This document shows, one piece after another, positions 8,494-18,267 of a DNA stretch of 64,000 bases. This DNA is from Pseudomonas sp. G.S.17. Lineage in GTDB: Bacteria; Pseudomonadota; Gammaproteobacteria; Pseudomonadales; Pseudomonadaceae. The stretch covers positions 1,860,001 through 1,924,000 of the forward strand of contig NZ_CP151076.1 in the NCBI RefSeq assembly GCF_038096165.1, in the 5' to 3' direction. The notes beneath the pieces are model-generated. The model saw only the letters and a program-made list of their open reading frames with translations, ran no database searches and had not been told where the DNA came from. Position numbers and translations under genes: made by a program. Each line of letters starts with the position of its first letter. Position 1 is the first letter of the stretch.

Positions 8494-10281
8494 ATGGCAG
8501 AAACTCTCGCCGATAGCGTTCCGGCCAAGGCAGGCGCCCCAGCGGGCAAGTCGCCCGTGTTCGGTCTGGCTTTCCTGGACAATCTTTCCGAGATGCCCAT
8601 GCTGCGTCAGGTCGGCCTTATGGTCGGTCTCGCTGCCAGCGTGGCGATTGGCTTTGCCGTGGTGCTGTGGTCACAGCAGCCCGATTACCGTCCGTTGTAC
8701 GGCAGTCTTGCCGGCCTCGACGCCAAGCAGGTCATGGACACCCTGACGGCCGCCAACATTGCCTATACCGTGGAGCCCAACTCCGGCGCGCTGTTGGTCA
8801 AGGCCGACGACGTGCAACGGGCGCGCATTCAGCTCGCGTCGGCGGGCGTGGTCCAGCAGGACGCCAATGTCGGCTTCGAGATTCTCGACAAGGATCAGGG
8901 CCTGGGGACCAGCCAGTTCATGGAAGCCACGCGCTATCGCCGTGGTCTGGAAGGCGAACTGGCGCGCACGATTTCTGCGCTCAACAACGTCAAGGGTGCC
9001 CGGGTGCATCTGGCGATCCCGAAAAGCTCGGTGTTCGTGCGTGACGACCGCAAGCCCAGCGCTTCGATTCTGGTCGAACTGTACGCCGGTCGTTCGCTTG
9101 AACCGAGCCAGGTGGTGGCGATCATCAATCTGGTGGCAACCAGCGTTCCCGAGCTGAACAAGTCGCAGATCACCGTCGTTGATCAGAAGGGCAATCTGCT
9201 GTCCGATCAGGCCGAAAACTCTGAATTGACCATGGCCGGCAAGCAGTTCGACTACAGCCGTCGCATGGAAGGCATGCTCACCCAACGGGTGCAGAACATT
9301 CTGCAACCGATTCTGGGCAATGATCGCTACAAGGCTGAGGTTTCCGCCAACGTGGACTTCAGCGCGGTGGAGTCCACCGCCGAAAGCTTCAATCCGGATC
9401 AACCGGCCTTGCGCAGCGAACAGTCGGTCAACGAACAACGCTCCACCAGCAGCGGCGCCCAGGGTGTACCGGGCGCGCTGAGCAATCAGCCTCCAGGTCC
9501 GGCAACCGCACCGCAAACCACCGGGGGTGCCGCAGGCGGTGCCGCCGCTGCGATTGCGCCGGGTCAGCCGCTGCTCGATGCCAACGGCCAACAGATCATG
9601 GACCCGGCTACCGGTCAGCCTGCCTTGGCGCCTTATCCGGCCGACAAGCGTGTGCAGTCGACCAAGAACTTCGAACTTGATCGCTCCATCAGCCACACCA
9701 AACAGCAGCAAGGTCGCTTGACCCGGCTGTCGGTTGCGGTGGTTGTCGATGATCAGGTCAAGATCAATGCGGCCAACGGCGAAACCACGCGCAACCCGTG
9801 GAGCGCCGAGGATCTGAATCGGTTTACCCGTCTGGTGCAGAACGCGGTCGGCTTCGACGCCAGCCGTGGCGACACGGTGAGCGTGGTCAACGTGCCGTTT
9901 TCCGCCGAGCGCGGCGAAACGATTCCGGATATCCCGTTCTATTCGCAGCCATGGTTCTGGGACATCGTCAAACAAGCCATGGGCGTGATTTTCATCCTGG
10001 TGCTGGTGTTTGGTGTGTTGCGCCCGGTGCTCAACAACATCACCAACGGCAAGAGCAAGCAGCTGGCCGGTTTCGACGACGATATGGGCGGCATGGGTGG
10101 CATGGGCGGCGGGGACGAATTGTCCAACGACCGTGTCAGCCTCGGCGGCCCGCAGAGCATTCTGTTGCCTAGCCCGACCGAGGGTTATGACGCACAGCTG
10201 AACGCAATCAAGAGTCTGGTGGCCGAAGATCCGGGTCGAGTGGCCCAGGTCGTGAAAGAGTGGATTAACACTGATGAGTGA
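8494..10281 (+). CDS. fliF: Flagellar MS-ring protein FliF
   Basis: FliF builds the inner-membrane MS ring on which rotor and export gate assemble. The 595 residues contain two membrane segments, near residues 38-60 and 490-512, enclosing a large periplasmic part with two YscJ/FliF ring-building domains (for example YRPLYGSLAGLDAKQVMDTL near residue 67). A Gly/Pro/Ala-rich stretch at about 325-375 is the usual variable insert. The C-terminal cytoplasmic tail (VAEDPGRVAQVVKEWI) is the FliG-binding helix. The end overlaps fliG by eight bases. Confidence 0.97.
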   Translation: MAETLADSVPAKAGAPAGKSPVFGLAFLDNLSEMPMLRQVGLMVGLAASVAIGFAVVLWSQQPDYRPLYGSLAGLDAKQVMDTLTAANIAYTVEPNSGALLVKADDVQRARIQLASAGVVQQDANVGFEILDKDQGLGTSQFMEATRYRRGLEGELARTISALNNVKGARVHLAIPKSSVFVRDDRKPSASILVELYAGRSLEPSQVVAIINLVATSVPELNKSQITVVDQKGNLLSDQAENSELTMAGKQFDYSRRMEGMLTQRVQNILQPILGNDRYKAEVSANVDFSAVESTAESFNPDQPALRSEQSVNEQRSTSSGAQGVPGALSNQPPGPATAPQTTGGAAGGAAAAIAPGQPLLDANGQQIMDPATGQPALAPYPADKRVQSTKNFELDRSISHTKQQQGRLTRLSVAVVVDDQVKINAANGETTRNPWSAEDLNRFTRLVQNAVGFDASRGDTVSVVNVPFSAERGETIPDIPFYSQPWFWDIVKQAMGVIFILVLVFGVLRPVLNNITNGKSKQLAGFDDDMGGMGGMGGGDELSNDRVSLGGPQSILLPSPTEGYDAQLNAIKSLVAEDPGRVAQVVKEWINTDE

Positions 10282-11290
10282 TCGAGCCGTCGTAGCCAAG
10301 CTGAGCAAAGTCGAGAAAGCGGCAGTCCTGCTGCTGTCCCTGGGCGAAACCGATGCGGCGCAGGTGCTGCGTCATATGGGCCCCAAGGAAGTCCAGCGGG
10401 TGGGCGTGGCCATGGCGCAGATGCGCAATGTGCATCGCGAGCAGGTCGAAGAAGTCATGACCGAGTTTGTCGAGATCGTCGGCGATCAGACCAGCCTCGG
10501 AGTCGGTTCAGACGGGTATATCCGCAAGATGCTGACTCAGGCGTTGGGCGAGGACAAAGCCAACGGCCTGATCGACCGCATTCTGCTGGGTGGCAATACC
10601 AGTGGCCTGGACAGCCTGAAGTGGATGGAGCCGCGCGCGGTTGCCGACGTGATCCGCTTCGAGCACCCACAGATTCAAGCGATCGTCGTGGCCTACCTCG
10701 ACGCGGATCAGGCGGGCGAAGTCCTCGGGCATTTCGACCACAAGGTGCGGCTGGACATCATTCTGCGCGTGTCTTCGCTGAACACCGTGCAGCCGGCCGC
10801 GCTGAAAGAGTTGAACCAGATTCTGGAGAAGCAGTTCTCCGGCAACGCCAATACTTCACGTACCACGCTGGGCGGCATCAAGCGTGCTGCGGACATCATG
10901 AACTTCCTCGACAGCTCCATGGAAGGCACGCTCATGGATTCGATCCGCGAAGTCGACGAAGACCTCTCGGTGCAGATCGAAGACCTCATGTTCGTCTTCA
11001 ACAACCTGGCGGACGTGGACGACCGTGGCATTCAGGCGCTGCTGCGCGAAGTTTCTTCGGATGTGCTGGTGCTGGCCCTCAAAGGCTCGGACGAGGCGAT
11101 CAAGGAAAAGATTTTCAAGAACATGTCCAAGCGCGCTGCCGAACTGCTGCGCGACGATCTGGAAGCCAAAGGGCCGGTTCGCGTCAGCGACGTGGAAACC
11201 GCACAAAAAGAAATCCTCACCATTGCGCGCCGTATGGCCGAGGCCGGGGAGATTGTGCTCGGCGGCAAAGGTGGCGAGGAAATGATTTAA
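10274..11290 (+). CDS. fliG: Flagellar rotor switch protein FliG
   Basis: FliG is the rotor protein that receives torque from the stators and, with FliM and FliN, forms the C ring. The 338 residues match family length. The N-terminal FliF-binding domain, the middle EHPQ motif (RFEHPQIQAIVVAYLD) and the C-terminal torque helix with charged residues (DDRGIQALLREV) are all visible. Translation is probably coupled to fliF through an eight-base overlap. Confidence 0.97.
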   Translation: MSDRAVVAKLSKVEKAAVLLLSLGETDAAQVLRHMGPKEVQRVGVAMAQMRNVHREQVEEVMTEFVEIVGDQTSLGVGSDGYIRKMLTQALGEDKANGLIDRILLGGNTSGLDSLKWMEPRAVADVIRFEHPQIQAIVVAYLDADQAGEVLGHFDHKVRLDIILRVSSLNTVQPAALKELNQILEKQFSGNANTSRTTLGGIKRAADIMNFLDSSMEGTLMDSIREVDEDLSVQIEDLMFVFNNLADVDDRGIQALLREVSSDVLVLALKGSDEAIKEKIFKNMSKRAAELLRDDLEAKGPVRVSDVETAQKEILTIARRMAEAGEIVLGGKGGEEMI

Positions 11291-11300
11291 GGTCTTTTTA

Positions 11301-12149
11301 ATGTCCAGCTCCAGTAAAGAAACGGCCAGCGAGCTTATTCGCGCCAAAGACGTCGGCGGTTACGACCTCTTTTCCCTGCCAAGTTTCGATCCGCAACAAG
11401 AGCCCGACCCCGAACCTGAGGTCTTGCCGGTCGAAGAAGAGCCGGCTGAGATGGAAGAAGTGCCGCTGGATGAAGTCCAGCCGCTGACCCTTGAAGAACT
11501 GGAAAGCATTCGTCAGGAGGCCTACAACGAAGGCTTCGCTACCGGCGAGAAAGAGGGCTTTCACAGCACGCAACTCAAGGTCCGCCAGGAAGCCGAAGTC
11601 GCCCTCGCGGCCAAGCTTGCCAGTCTTGAACAGTTGATGGCGAACCTGCTCGACCCAATCGCCGATCAGGACACGCAAATCGAAAGGGGCGTGGTTCTGC
11701 TGGTCGAGCATATTGCCCGCAAAGTCATTCAACGTGAACTGACCGCTGACTCCAGACAGATCGGCAATGTATTGCGCGATGCCCTGAAGCTGTTGCCTAT
11801 GGGCGCGCAAAACGTGCGCATCTTCATCAATCCGCAGGACTTCGCCCAGGTCAAGGCGCTGCGCGAGCGCCACGAGGAAACCTGGCGCATCCTGGAAGAT
11901 GACAGCTTGCAAGCGGGTGGTTGCCGGATCGAGACCGAGCACAGCCGGATCGATGCCAGCATCGAGACACGAATTTCCCTGGCAATGGCCAAGATGTACG
12001 ACCAGATGCACGAGCAGGCGCTGCATCCGGCTGCGGCAGATGTGAGCATTGATCTTGAGCAGGCGGCTGCGGCCTCTAAAATCGCCAATCCTGACACCGA
12101 GAGCTCCGACACCGCGAACGCCGACAACGAGAAGCCCGATGCGCCTTGA
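11301..12149 (+). CDS. fliH: Flagellar export ATPase regulator FliH
   Basis: FliH binds the ATPase FliI and tethers it to the C ring and export gate. The 282-residue product has an acidic Pro/Glu-rich N-terminal region (residues 35-70), a region with small-residue repeats ([14 protein letters not shown], the GxxxG-like pattern typical of FliH) and a C-terminal domain shared with V-type ATPase E subunits. The last eleven bases overlap the fliI start. Confidence 0.94.
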   Translation: MSSSSKETASELIRAKDVGGYDLFSLPSFDPQQEPDPEPEVLPVEEEPAEMEEVPLDEVQPLTLEELESIRQEAYNEGFATGEKEGFHSTQLKVRQEAEVALAAKLASLEQLMANLLDPIADQDTQIERGVVLLVEHIARKVIQRELTADSRQIGNVLRDALKLLPMGAQNVRIFINPQDFAQVKALRERHEETWRILEDDSLQAGGCRIETEHSRIDASIETRISLAMAKMYDQMHEQALHPAAADVSIDLEQAAAASKIANPDTESSDTANADNEKPDAP

Positions 12150-13497
12150 TCGCACCAGCTTCGGCAAGCGTCTGGAGACTTACGCCGAAGCCATCGACCT
12201 GCCGGCCCAGCCCGTTGTGGAGGGCCGTTTGCTGCGCATGGTCGGCCTGACCCTCGAAGCTGAAGGCTTGCGGGCCGCCATGGGCAGTCGTTGCGTGGTG
12301 ATCAACGATGACAGCCATTCGCCGGTCGAAGTCGAGGCCGAAGTCATGGGCTTTTCCGGCGGCAAAGTATTTCTGATGCCGGTCGGCAGCGTTGCCGGTA
12401 TCGCCCCCGGCGCGCGGGTCGTGCCGTTGGCCGATACCGGTCGCCTGCCGATGGGCATGGCCATGCTCGGGCGCGTGCTCGATGGCGCGGGCCGGGCGCT
12501 GGACGGCAAGGGCGGGATGAAAGCCGAAGACTGGGTGCCGATGGACGGCCCGACCATCAACCCGCTCAAGCGCAACCCGATCAGCCAGCCGCTGGACGTG
12601 GGTATTCGTTGCATCAACGGATTATTGACAGTCGGACGCGGCCAGCGACTTGGCTTGTTCGCCGGTACCGGCGTCGGCAAGAGTGTGTTGCTTGGGATGA
12701 TGACGCGCTTTACCGAGGCGGACATCATTGTCGTCGGCCTGATCGGTGAGCGGGGGCGCGAGGTCAAGGAATTCATCGAGCACAGTCTGGGTGAAGAAGG
12801 TCTCAAGCGTTCCGTCGTCGTGGCTTCACCTGCGGATGATGCGCCGCTGATGCGTTTGCGCGCGGCCATGTATTGCACGCGTATCGCCGAATATTTTCGC
12901 GACAAGGGCAAGAACGTCCTGTTGCTGATGGACTCCCTGACCCGTTTCGCCCAGGCCCAGCGGGAAATTGCCCTGGCGATTGGCGAGCCGCCAGCGACCA
13001 AAGGCTATCCGCCGTCGGTGTTCGCCAAGCTGCCCAAGCTGGTCGAGCGCGCGGGCAATGCCGAAGCGGGTGGCGGGTCGATCACGGCTTTTTATACGGT
13101 GCTCTCGGAAGGCGATGATCAGCAGGACCCGATTGCCGACTCGGCGCGGGGCGTGCTCGACGGGCACATCGTATTGTCGCGACGTCTGGCCGAAGAGGGC
13201 CATTATCCGGCCATCGATATCGAGGCTTCGATCAGCCGGGTCATGCCTTCGGTGGTCAGCCCTGAACACATGGGGCAGGCCCAGCATTTCAAGCAGCTAT
13301 GGTCGCGGTATCAGCAAAGCCGGGATTTGATCAGCGTCGGCGCGTACGTGGCAGGTGGCGATCGGGAAACCGACATGGCCATTGCCCTGCAACCGGTGCT
13401 GGTGCGTTATCTGCGTCAGGGTCTGAACGACAATGAAAGCATGCAGGAAAGCAGTGCGCGGCTGGCGGCAGTCTTCAATCCGGCTGCGGGCGGCTGA
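12139..13497 (+). CDS. fliI: Flagellum-specific export ATPase FliI
   Basis: FliI is the F1-beta-like ATPase that energises release of export substrates from their chaperones. The ATG at 12139 gives a 452-residue protein beginning [15 protein letters not shown], the normal length; the longer open frame upstream is only fliH sequence in another frame. Walker A reads FAGTGVGKS (near residue 172), the Walker B region [11 protein letters not shown], followed by [25 protein letters not shown], all family hallmarks (last motif split by conserved Tyr). It overlaps fliH by eleven bases. Confidence 0.97.
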   Translation: MRLDRTSFGKRLETYAEAIDLPAQPVVEGRLLRMVGLTLEAEGLRAAMGSRCVVINDDSHSPVEVEAEVMGFSGGKVFLMPVGSVAGIAPGARVVPLADTGRLPMGMAMLGRVLDGAGRALDGKGGMKAEDWVPMDGPTINPLKRNPISQPLDVGIRCINGLLTVGRGQRLGLFAGTGVGKSVLLGMMTRFTEADIIVVGLIGERGREVKEFIEHSLGEEGLKRSVVVASPADDAPLMRLRAAMYCTRIAEYFRDKGKNVLLLMDSLTRFAQAQREIALAIGEPPATKGYPPSVFAKLPKLVERAGNAEAGGGSITAFYTVLSEGDDQQDPIADSARGVLDGHIVLSRRLAEEGHYPAIDIEASISRVMPSVVSPEHMGQAQHFKQLWSRYQQSRDLISVGAYVAGGDRETDMAIALQPVLVRYLRQGLNDNESMQESSARLAAVFNPAAGG

Positions 13498-13503
13498 TAA
13501 GTC

Positions 13504-13953
13504 ATGGCCAAGAGTCGCGCCGAGCGTCTGGCGCCCGTGGTGGATATGGCCGAATCAGCCGAGCGCGCAGCGGCGCAACGGTTGGGCCACTTTCAGGGTC
13601 AGGTACGCCTGGCGGAAGGCAAGCTCGATGAGCTGGAAAATTTCCGTCTCAGCTACCAGCAGCAGTGGATCGACAAAGGCGGCACCGGTGTTTCCGGGCA
13701 ATGGTTGATGAACTATCAGCGCTTTCTCAATCAGCTGGAAACCGCAGTCGGTCAACAACGCAAAAGCCTGGAGTGGCATCAGAACAACCTGAATCAGGCG
13801 CGGGGCACCTGGCAGCAGGCGTACGCGCGGGTTGAGGGATTGCGCAAGCTGGTCCAGCGTTATGTGGATGAGGCACGCAAACTTGAAGACAAGCGTGAAC
13901 AAAAACTACTTGATGAATTATCCCAGCGGTTGCCGCGACACGAGCCGTTCTAG
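13504..13953 (+). CDS. fliJ: Flagellar export protein FliJ
   Basis: FliJ is the small coiled-coil stalk protein of the export ATPase ring, comparable to the gamma subunit of F-ATPases, and escorts unladen chaperones. The 149-residue product is almost entirely helical, rich in Gln, Leu, Glu and Arg, with no predicted membrane part. It lies six bases after fliI and ends the export-ATPase part of the operon. A 123-bp gap without an obvious terminator precedes the STAS gene. Confidence 0.93.
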   Translation: MAKSRAERLAPVVDMAESAERAAAQRLGHFQGQVRLAEGKLDELENFRLSYQQQWIDKGGTGVSGQWLMNYQRFLNQLETAVGQQRKSLEWHQNNLNQARGTWQQAYARVEGLRKLVQRYVDEARKLEDKREQKLLDELSQRLPRHEPF

Positions 13954-14076
13954 GCCCGGTTTCTGGCCGCATCGCGTGATGATTCACCCGTCGCGATTCA
14001 AATCCGGTTTGCTGTCGCTGACGGGCGGTGTTACACCTTCGTTACGTTACGAAGACCCCACTGAGGACTTTCCCCT

Positions 14077-14379
14077 ATGTCGGTAACCTCCGAGCTCTCT
14101 CAAGACGAACAGCAACTGACCATCTTCATCACTGGTCGCTTCGATTTCGCTTCTCATCAGGATTTTCGCAACGCCTACGAAAATCGGACCAGCGTGCGCA
14201 ATTTTGTCGTTGACCTGAAGGGCACCAATTACCTGGACAGCTCTGCGTTGGGGATGCTGTTGCTGTTGCGCGACCATGCCGGCGGCGAGCATTCACGGAT
14301 ACAACTGGTGAATTGCAGCTCGGATGTCATCAAGATCCTGACGATCTCCAATTTCTCTAAACTGTTCAAGATAGGCTGA
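14077..14379 (+). CDS. hsbA: STAS anti-sigma factor antagonist, HsbA type
   Basis: This 100-residue protein is one STAS domain. The phosphorylatable loop reads YLDSSALGMLLLLRD, with Ser55-Ser56 where anti-anti-sigma factors are phosphorylated. In P. aeruginosa the homologue HsbA is switched by HsbR and links the HptB phosphorelay to FlgM (swarming) and to the diguanylate cyclase HsbD (biofilm). The next two genes code for an HsbR-like and an HptB-like protein, which makes the assignment firm by context. In P. aeruginosa these genes lie near flgM; here they lie between fliJ and fliK. Confidence 0.85.
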   Translation: MSVTSELSQDEQQLTIFITGRFDFASHQDFRNAYENRTSVRNFVVDLKGTNYLDSSALGMLLLLRDHAGGEHSRIQLVNCSSDVIKILTISNFSKLFKIG

Positions 14380-14383
14380 GCCT

Positions 14384-16090
14384 GTGCAGCCTTCAACGGA
14401 AAGCCTGTGCATCCTGATCGCCGACGACAACACGACGGATCGCTACCTGCTGTCGACCATCATCAGTCGCCAGGGCCACACAGTCCTTTGCGCCAGTAAC
14501 GGTGCCGAGGCCGTCGAGCTTTTCGAATCAGGGCGTCCGCAACTGGTATTGATGGATGCGGTCATGCCGGTCATGGACGGTTTCGAGGCGGCGCGGCGGA
14601 TCAAGAAAATGGCCGGCGAGTCGCTGGTGCCGATTATCTTCCTGACTTCGATGACCGAGGGCGAGGCGCTGGCCCATTGTCTGGATGCCGGTGGCGACGA
14701 TTTCATCGCCAAGCCTTACAACCAGGTGGTGCTGACGGCAAAGATCAACGCCATGAATCGTCTGAGAGTGTTGCAGGAAACCGTCCTGCAGCAGCGAGAC
14801 CTCATTTCCCGTCATCACGAGTACTTGCTTAACGAGCAACGGGTCGCCAAGGAAGTCTTCGATCAGGTCGCCCATTCCGGTTGTCTGGATGCACCCAATA
14901 TTCGCTATCTGCAGTCGCCTTACGCGCTATTCAACGGTGATTTGCTGCTCGCCACCTACACGCCTGCCGGGCACATGCATCTGTTGCTCGGGGATTTCAC
15001 CGGGCACGGGCTGCCGGCGGCGGTGGGCGCGATGCCGTTGGCCGAAGTGTTCTACGGCATGACCGCCAAGGGTTTCGGGCTTGCCGAAACCCTGCGCGAG
15101 ATGAATGCCAAGCTCAAACGCATCCTGCCGGTGGACATGTTTTGCTGCGCGACGCTGCTGTGCATCAACTTTCAGCAACGCCACGTCGAAGTCTGGAACG
15201 GCGGCCTGCCGGACGGTTATTTGCTGCATACCGCAAGCGGTGAGCGCACGCCGCTGGTCTCGCGGCACCTGCCTTTGGGTGTGCTGGACGCCAGTGACTT
15301 CGATGACAAGACCGAGGTCTACCCGGTCGCCACCGGTGACCGGATCTTCCTGCTCTCGGACGGTGTCATCGATACCAACGACAGCGAGGACCGGCTGTTT
15401 GGTGCCCAGCGTCTGCATGAAGTGTTCGACGCCAATCGCCAGCCGCATTTGTTGATTGGCGAGATCCAGCAGGCATTGACCGCGTTCGGCGGGCAGGCGC
15501 GCGATGACGTCAGCATGGTGGAGATCACCACGGTCGATCAGGCGACGCTGGGGCCGCAAACCGTCACGTACTCCGACAGCGGCGCATCGAGCCCGCTGGA
15601 CTGGTCGGCGACGTTCGAATTTCGTGCCTCGACGCTGCGGCGCTTCAATCCGCTGCCTTATCTGCTGCAGCTGCTGCTTGAGGTGCATGGTTTACGCAGC
15701 CAGAGCGGTACGTTGTATAGCGTGCTTTCCGAGCTGTACAACAATGCACTTGAGCACGGTGTTCTGGGTCTGGACTCAAAGCTCAAAAGAGATGCGACGG
15801 GTTTTGCCCGCTATTATCGGGAGCGGGGCGAACGCCTGGTTGAGCTTGAAGAGGGCTTCATTCGCGTGCATTTGCGGGTCGTTCCGGCCGAGCGGGGCGG
15901 GCGGCTTACCCTGCAAGTCGAGGACAGCGGCGCCGGTTTCGACGCCGATACAATTCTGGCGTTGCCCCCGGTGGGTAATGAGTTGTACGGTCGCGGTCTC
16001 GGGCTGGTACGCCAATTGACCGAGCAAGCGTCCTGGTCCCGGGATGGTCGCACTGCCAGCGTGGAGTTTTCCTGGGAGGGAATGGCATAA
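14384..16090 (+). CDS. hsbR: HsbR-type response regulator with PP2C phosphatase and anti-sigma kinase domains
   Basis: The 568-residue protein joins three modules. A receiver domain (about 5-125) has the acidic pair at 14-15 and phospho-acceptor Asp58 in LVLMDAVMPVMDG. A SpoIIE/PP2C phosphatase (about 190-385) shows GDFTGHGLPAA, LLSDGVIDT and ARDDVSMVEI. A C-terminal GHKL domain (about 430-565) has ELYNNALEHG, EDSGAGFD and GRGLGLVRQL. This matches HsbR, which both phosphorylates and dephosphorylates HsbA depending on receiver state. The GTG start at 14384 lies four bases after hsbA. Confidence 0.88.
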   Translation: MQPSTESLCILIADDNTTDRYLLSTIISRQGHTVLCASNGAEAVELFESGRPQLVLMDAVMPVMDGFEAARRIKKMAGESLVPIIFLTSMTEGEALAHCLDAGGDDFIAKPYNQVVLTAKINAMNRLRVLQETVLQQRDLISRHHEYLLNEQRVAKEVFDQVAHSGCLDAPNIRYLQSPYALFNGDLLLATYTPAGHMHLLLGDFTGHGLPAAVGAMPLAEVFYGMTAKGFGLAETLREMNAKLKRILPVDMFCCATLLCINFQQRHVEVWNGGLPDGYLLHTASGERTPLVSRHLPLGVLDASDFDDKTEVYPVATGDRIFLLSDGVIDTNDSEDRLFGAQRLHEVFDANRQPHLLIGEIQQALTAFGGQARDDVSMVEITTVDQATLGPQTVTYSDSGASSPLDWSATFEFRASTLRRFNPLPYLLQLLLEVHGLRSQSGTLYSVLSELYNNALEHGVLGLDSKLKRDATGFARYYRERGERLVELEEGFIRVHLRVVPAERGGRLTLQVEDSGAGFDADTILALPPVGNELYGRGLGLVRQLTEQASWSRDGRTASVEFSWEGMA

Positions 16091-16154
16091 TCGCTGGGCC
16101 TTTCGCCCTTCAACGCGGCAACAGATTCAAGGTTCTTGATCAAGGAGTGAACAA

Positions 16155-16535
16155 GTGTCGGCTATTCATTTGGATTACAGCGTATTGAATACGTTGCAGG
16201 AAATCATGGAGGATGAATATCCAACATTGCTCGACGTATTCCTGGATGACTCGGAACATCGCATCGCGCGGTTGCAGCAGATGCTGCTGGGTTATGCGGG
16301 GGGCAGTGGTGCCTTCGACCTTCAGGAATTGAGCCTGATGGCCCACAGTTTCAAGGGCAGCAGCGGCAACATGGGCGCGCTGCGTCTGGCCGACCTGTGT
16401 CGCGAGCTTGAAGAGCGCAGTCGTCGCGAAGAAGTTTCAGGCCTTGAAGACTTGCTCGCCAGTATCGATCTTGAATATGTGACCGTACGGCGGCTGATCG
16501 ACGTCGAGCGTCAGCTACATGGTGTCCTGCCATAA
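16155..16535 (+). CDS. hptB: Histidine phosphotransfer protein, HptB type
   Basis: A 126-residue single HPt domain. The phospho-acceptor is His64 in LMAHSFKGSSGNMGALRL, the classic HPt signature. HptB in P. aeruginosa collects phosphate from several hybrid kinases and passes it to the HsbR receiver. AAGGAG at 16142-16147 precedes the GTG start by seven bases. It completes an hsbA-hsbR-hptB cassette whose order is collinear with transcription. The same cassette order next to fliK is, to my recollection, also present in P. putida. Confidence 0.87.
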   Translation: MSAIHLDYSVLNTLQEIMEDEYPTLLDVFLDDSEHRIARLQQMLLGYAGGSGAFDLQELSLMAHSFKGSSGNMGALRLADLCRELEERSRREEVSGLEDLLASIDLEYVTVRRLIDVERQLHGVLP

Positions 16536-16602
16536 ACTGGCCCGTATCTTGCTCAGGCATTTGGTAATACGCTCGCAACCAGCGATTCATGCGGAGACCG
16601 AC

Positions 16603-18045
16603 ATGCCCCTTGCCTCTAATCCACTCCTTCAAACCACCCCGATGGCGGCGTCCAAGACCAACGCTGCCAATAGCGTGGCCAAGGCGGCTGACAACGGCAA
16701 GGACGACAGTTCGAGCTTCTCCGACGTCTACGCCAAGCAGGCGCAGGCTAAATCCGCCGCCAACAACGATGTGCCGGTCAAGCCCGCGCGGGACAAGACG
16801 GCCCCCGCCAAGGACAAGGACGTTGCCGCAAAAGACCCGGCAGCCAAAGACGATGCCGCCGTGGATCAGACGGCGGTTGCCGATAGCGGCAATACCTTGC
16901 CTGCCGACGCTGCCGCTGATGCCGGTGACAAAGACGCCAAGGCTGCCGACGATGCAGTCGCCGCCTTGCCGGTGGAAACACCTGTGCCTGAAGTCGCCCT
17001 CGACCCCGCGCTTGATCCTGCGTTGCAGGCCATGGTCCAGCCTGCCGTCGTGCCGGTGAAAGACGCGCCGGTTGCTGATCCGACAACGGTTTCTTCCGCC
17101 ACCACCGCGATGGTGGCGGCATCCGCTACAACACCTTCGGCAGCGGCGGTATCCAGCCCTGATTTGGCGAATGACGCGTCGTTCGATCCCGAGGCGGACC
17201 CATTGGCGGGCTTGCCCGCTCTGCAATTTGCCCTGGAGAACGCCAGCGCCAAGGCCCACGCCGCCGCGCAGCAGAGCAATGCCAGCAACCATCCTGACAA
17301 GGCCGGCAAGTCCAGCGCCAACGATTCCGCCGACTCCGCCCAGAACATCGCCAATAACCTGACGGCCCTGGCCGATCAACTGCCCACTGATGAAGCCAGC
17401 ACGGAAAGCAGCGACAAATCTTTCAGTGGCTTGCTTGATGACGGGCTCAAGGATGTGAAAAGTAGCGGCGGTGATACCCGCATGGATAACTTCGCCGAGC
17501 GTCTGGCGGCAATGAGCCAGGCTGCCCAGGCGCCGCGCGCGGCCCTGACGCCGACTGTTCCGCTGATCAACCAGCCACTTGCCATGCATCAGAGTGGTTG
17601 GAGTGAAGGCGTCGTTGATCGGGTTATGTACCTGTCGAGCCAAAACCTGAAGTCGGCGGAAATCCAACTGGAACCGGCCGAACTTGGACGTCTGGATATC
17701 CGCGTCAACATGGCGACGGATCAACAGACCCAGGTGACTTTCATGAGTGCCCACGTAGGCGTCCGTGAAGCGCTTGAAAACCAGATGTCGCGCCTGCGTG
17801 AGTCGTTCAGTCAACAAGGGTTGGGCCAGGTGGACGTCAGCGTGTCTGACCAGAATCGCGGTTGGCAGCAACAGCAGCAACAGAGTCAGGACCAGGCCAG
17901 CAACAGCCAGCGCAGTTCCGGCACCAGCGGCAGTTCTTCAAGCCTGGACGGTTCGGGTGATGGCGGTCAGGTCGATGCCGGCGTTGCAGTCAGCCAGCCT
18001 GCCACGCGGGTGATCGGCAGCAGTGAGGTCGATTACTACGCTTGA
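16603..18045 (+). CDS. fliK: Flagellar hook-length control protein FliK
   Basis: FliK measures hook length and triggers the FlhB substrate switch to filament export. The 480-residue product has a long low-complexity N-terminal two-thirds (Ala, Asp, Lys, Pro) and the conserved Flg_hook domain at about 335-420: LNLKSAEIQLEPAELGRLDIRV-like, followed by VTFMSAHVGVREALENQMSRLRE. A Gln/Ser/Gly tail ends the protein. The ATG at 16603 with GGAG upstream is chosen over the longer frame that runs into hptB. A second FliK-like protein is encoded at 39681-41339. Confidence 0.93.
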   Translation: MPLASNPLLQTTPMAASKTNAANSVAKAADNGKDDSSSFSDVYAKQAQAKSAANNDVPVKPARDKTAPAKDKDVAAKDPAAKDDAAVDQTAVADSGNTLPADAAADAGDKDAKAADDAVAALPVETPVPEVALDPALDPALQAMVQPAVVPVKDAPVADPTTVSSATTAMVAASATTPSAAAVSSPDLANDASFDPEADPLAGLPALQFALENASAKAHAAAQQSNASNHPDKAGKSSANDSADSAQNIANNLTALADQLPTDEASTESSDKSFSGLLDDGLKDVKSSGGDTRMDNFAERLAAMSQAAQAPRAALTPTVPLINQPLAMHQSGWSEGVVDRVMYLSSQNLKSAEIQLEPAELGRLDIRVNMATDQQTQVTFMSAHVGVREALENQMSRLRESFSQQGLGQVDVSVSDQNRGWQQQQQQSQDQASNSQRSSGTSGSSSSLDGSGDGGQVDAGVAVSQPATRVIGSSEVDYYA

Positions 18046-18072
18046 TTGATGCCGCATATATCTGCTCTGTTA

Positions 18073-18151
18073 GAGCGAGGCTTGCCCGCGAAGGTGTCAA
18101 TTCAGACGAGATTTTTTCGCTGGAATGCCGATTCGCGGGCAAGCCTCGCTC
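18073..18151. repeat. REP palindrome pair (REPIN)
   Basis: GAGCGAGGCTTGCCCGCGAA at 18073-18092 recurs as its inverse complement at 18132-18151, separated by 39 nt. This is a typical P. fluorescens REP doublet, placed between fliK and the fliL promoter. Confidence 0.85.
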
Positions 18152-18200
18152 CAACAAAATCCTCGCTGTTAACCCCCGCACAGCTCTTCCCTCGCAACTC

Positions 18201-18217
18201 TGGCATAACACTTGCTC
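18201..18217 (+). promoter_or_regulatory. Sigma-54 promoter of fliL operon
   Basis: TGGCATAACACTTGCTC has GG at 18202-18203 and GC at 18214-18215 with the required ten-base spacing. It lies about 50 bp before fliL and should drive fliLMNOPQR-flhB independently of fliK. Confidence 0.8.
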
Positions 18218-18267
18218 TCCCTCTGTCACGCATCAACGAACCCCCCGAATAGTGACGGATTATTGGC

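Noticed and set aside
8671..10308. A 545-codon minus-strand frame across fliF
   Set aside because: Shadow of fliF, which has family motifs over its entire length.
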